Shown here: one piece after another, positions 12,956 through 13,323 of the stretch | Numbering within the stretch: position 1 is the stretch's first letter | Layout: each line of letters opens with the position of its first letter | Assembly (NCBI GenBank): GCA_019090765.1 | Contig: JAHRVJ010000004.1 | Coordinates: forward strand, 1 to 13,323 | Length of the DNA stretch: 13,323 nt | DNA from: Ilumatobacteraceae bacterium | Lineage (GTDB): Bacteria; Actinomycetota; Acidimicrobiia; Acidimicrobiales; Ilumatobacteraceae | Reading direction: 5' to 3' | Position numbers and translations under genes: made by a program | Notes under the pieces: generated by a model | Databases searched by the model: none | Seen by the model: the letters and a program-made list of their open reading frames with translations, nothing else | Told to the model about the DNA's origin: nothing

Positions 12956-13323
12956 TCACGAAAATATCGGACAGTCGTCGTCGCCGATGGGGCAATTAGG
13001 CGCATTCGAACGGACCAGCAGGAAACACGATGTACATAGTTGCTCGTCCTGCTGTTTCGGCTGCAGTCGTTCGCCACTTTCGCCACGCGCTGGAGGTTCG
13101 TTCTCTTCTTCTTCATCGTCGGCCGCCACCAGGCGGTCCTTCAGGATCTTGTCGAGATCCTCTTCGACATCGTCTTCGCCTAGTGCGTCGTCTTCGTCAT
13201 CGTCGTCGCGGGATTTACGCTTCGTACGCGGAGTTGTGGAAGACGCATCTTCGTCATCGTCGTCCGCGTCAGCATCGTCGTCGGGAGCATCGTCTTCGTC
13301 ATCATCTAGTTCGTCTTCGTTCA
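12956..13323 (-). CDS. Acidic DUF4193-like protein with C-terminal four-Cys module (N-terminus at or beyond edge)
   Basis: The frame is open from 13321 to a TGA at 12958-12956 and encodes at least 121 residues. The first 70 are dominated by Asp and Glu, interrupted by a basic patch PRTKRKSR (31-38), then comes EEDLDKILKDRLV (53-65), another acidic run, and a C-terminal Cys module with Cys96, Cys99, Cys110 and Cys117 (CTSC, then NCPIGDDDC). An acidic body with a DLD-x-ILxxRL helix and a terminal CxxC recalls the actinobacterial DUF4193 family, though the second Cys pair here is spaced x6 rather than as a tight CxxC. It probably binds zinc (inference). The codon before the first complete one ends in TG, so the true ATG or GTG may lie exactly at the window edge. 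The repeated GAC/GAA codons explain the low-complexity tract at 13150-13323. Confidence 0.75.
   Translation of the reverse strand, partial: NEDELDDDEDDAPDDDADADDDDEDASSTTPRTKRKSRDDDDEDDALGEDDVEEDLDKILKDRLVAADDEEEENEPPARGESGERLQPKQQDEQLCTSCFLLVRSNAPNCPIGDDDCPIFS

Noticed and set aside
12892..13116. 74-codon minus-strand frame beginning MKKKRTNLQ
   Set aside because: It is out of frame with the acidic protein that continues through the same bases, overlaps the next gene, and has no family resemblance.
13150..13323. Microsatellite-like TCGTCG/TCTTCG repeat tract
   Set aside because: It reads as irregular GAC/GAA/GAT codons of an Asp/Glu-rich protein on the minus strand, not a uniform tandem repeat.

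Overview
The window comes from a GC-rich bacterium (near 60% GC by eye), most likely an actinobacterium and quite possibly one of the Acidimicrobiia (Ilumatobacter-like). The reasons are two luciferase-like (F420-type) oxidoreductases, a FadE-style pair of acyl-CoA dehydrogenases, several crotonases, leaderless-looking gene starts, and an acidic DUF4193-like protein at the right edge. This placement is inferred from gene content; no marker gene is present. No tRNA, rRNA, CRISPR array, insertion sequence or phage gene was seen.

Left two thirds (8251 to 1, all minus strand): one long, tightly packed catabolic operon that runs off the left edge. In transcription order it encodes an acyl-CoA ligase, a BadH-like short-chain dehydrogenase, an F420-type LLM oxidoreductase, an enoyl-CoA hydratase with both catalytic glutamates, a divergent crotonase lacking both glutamates, a second LLM oxidoreductase, and two adjacent acyl-CoA dehydrogenases (the second cut by the window edge). 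Junctions are 4- or 8-nt overlaps or gaps of about 5-53 nt, and most starts have a clear GGAG/GGGAG ribosome site. A good sigma70-type promoter lies upstream of the ligase (8287-8316). It abuts a perfect 15-bp palindrome (8317-8331) and carries GGTTAA direct repeats over its -10. The enzyme set matches CoA activation, alpha/beta-dehydrogenation, hydration, 3-hydroxyacyl oxidation and, speculatively, hydrolytic ring cleavage. That is the logic of cyclohexanecarboxylate (Ali/Bad) or steroid-ring (HIP) degradation. The substrate cannot be read from the sequence.

Middle (8380-9778, minus strand): a PaaI-like hotdog thioesterase and a gamma-class carbonic anhydrase-like hexapeptide protein, each followed by a stem-loop likely to act as a terminator. 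The 193 nt between them (9034-9226) holds only one of these hairpins.

Right third: two plus-strand genes, a 423-aa unrecognised protein (possible OB/TRAM-like N-domain, strongly basic linker, helical C-half) and a canonical enoyl-CoA hydratase. Both start at ATGs with a TANNNT hexamer 7-8 nt upstream and no Shine-Dalgarno sequence, which suggests leaderless mRNAs. They converge on a minus-strand trio: a partial Asp/Glu-rich protein with a C-terminal four-cysteine module, a 183-aa hypothetical protein with a conserved-looking C-terminal helical motif, and a GNAT acetyltransferase that overlaps it by 4 nt.
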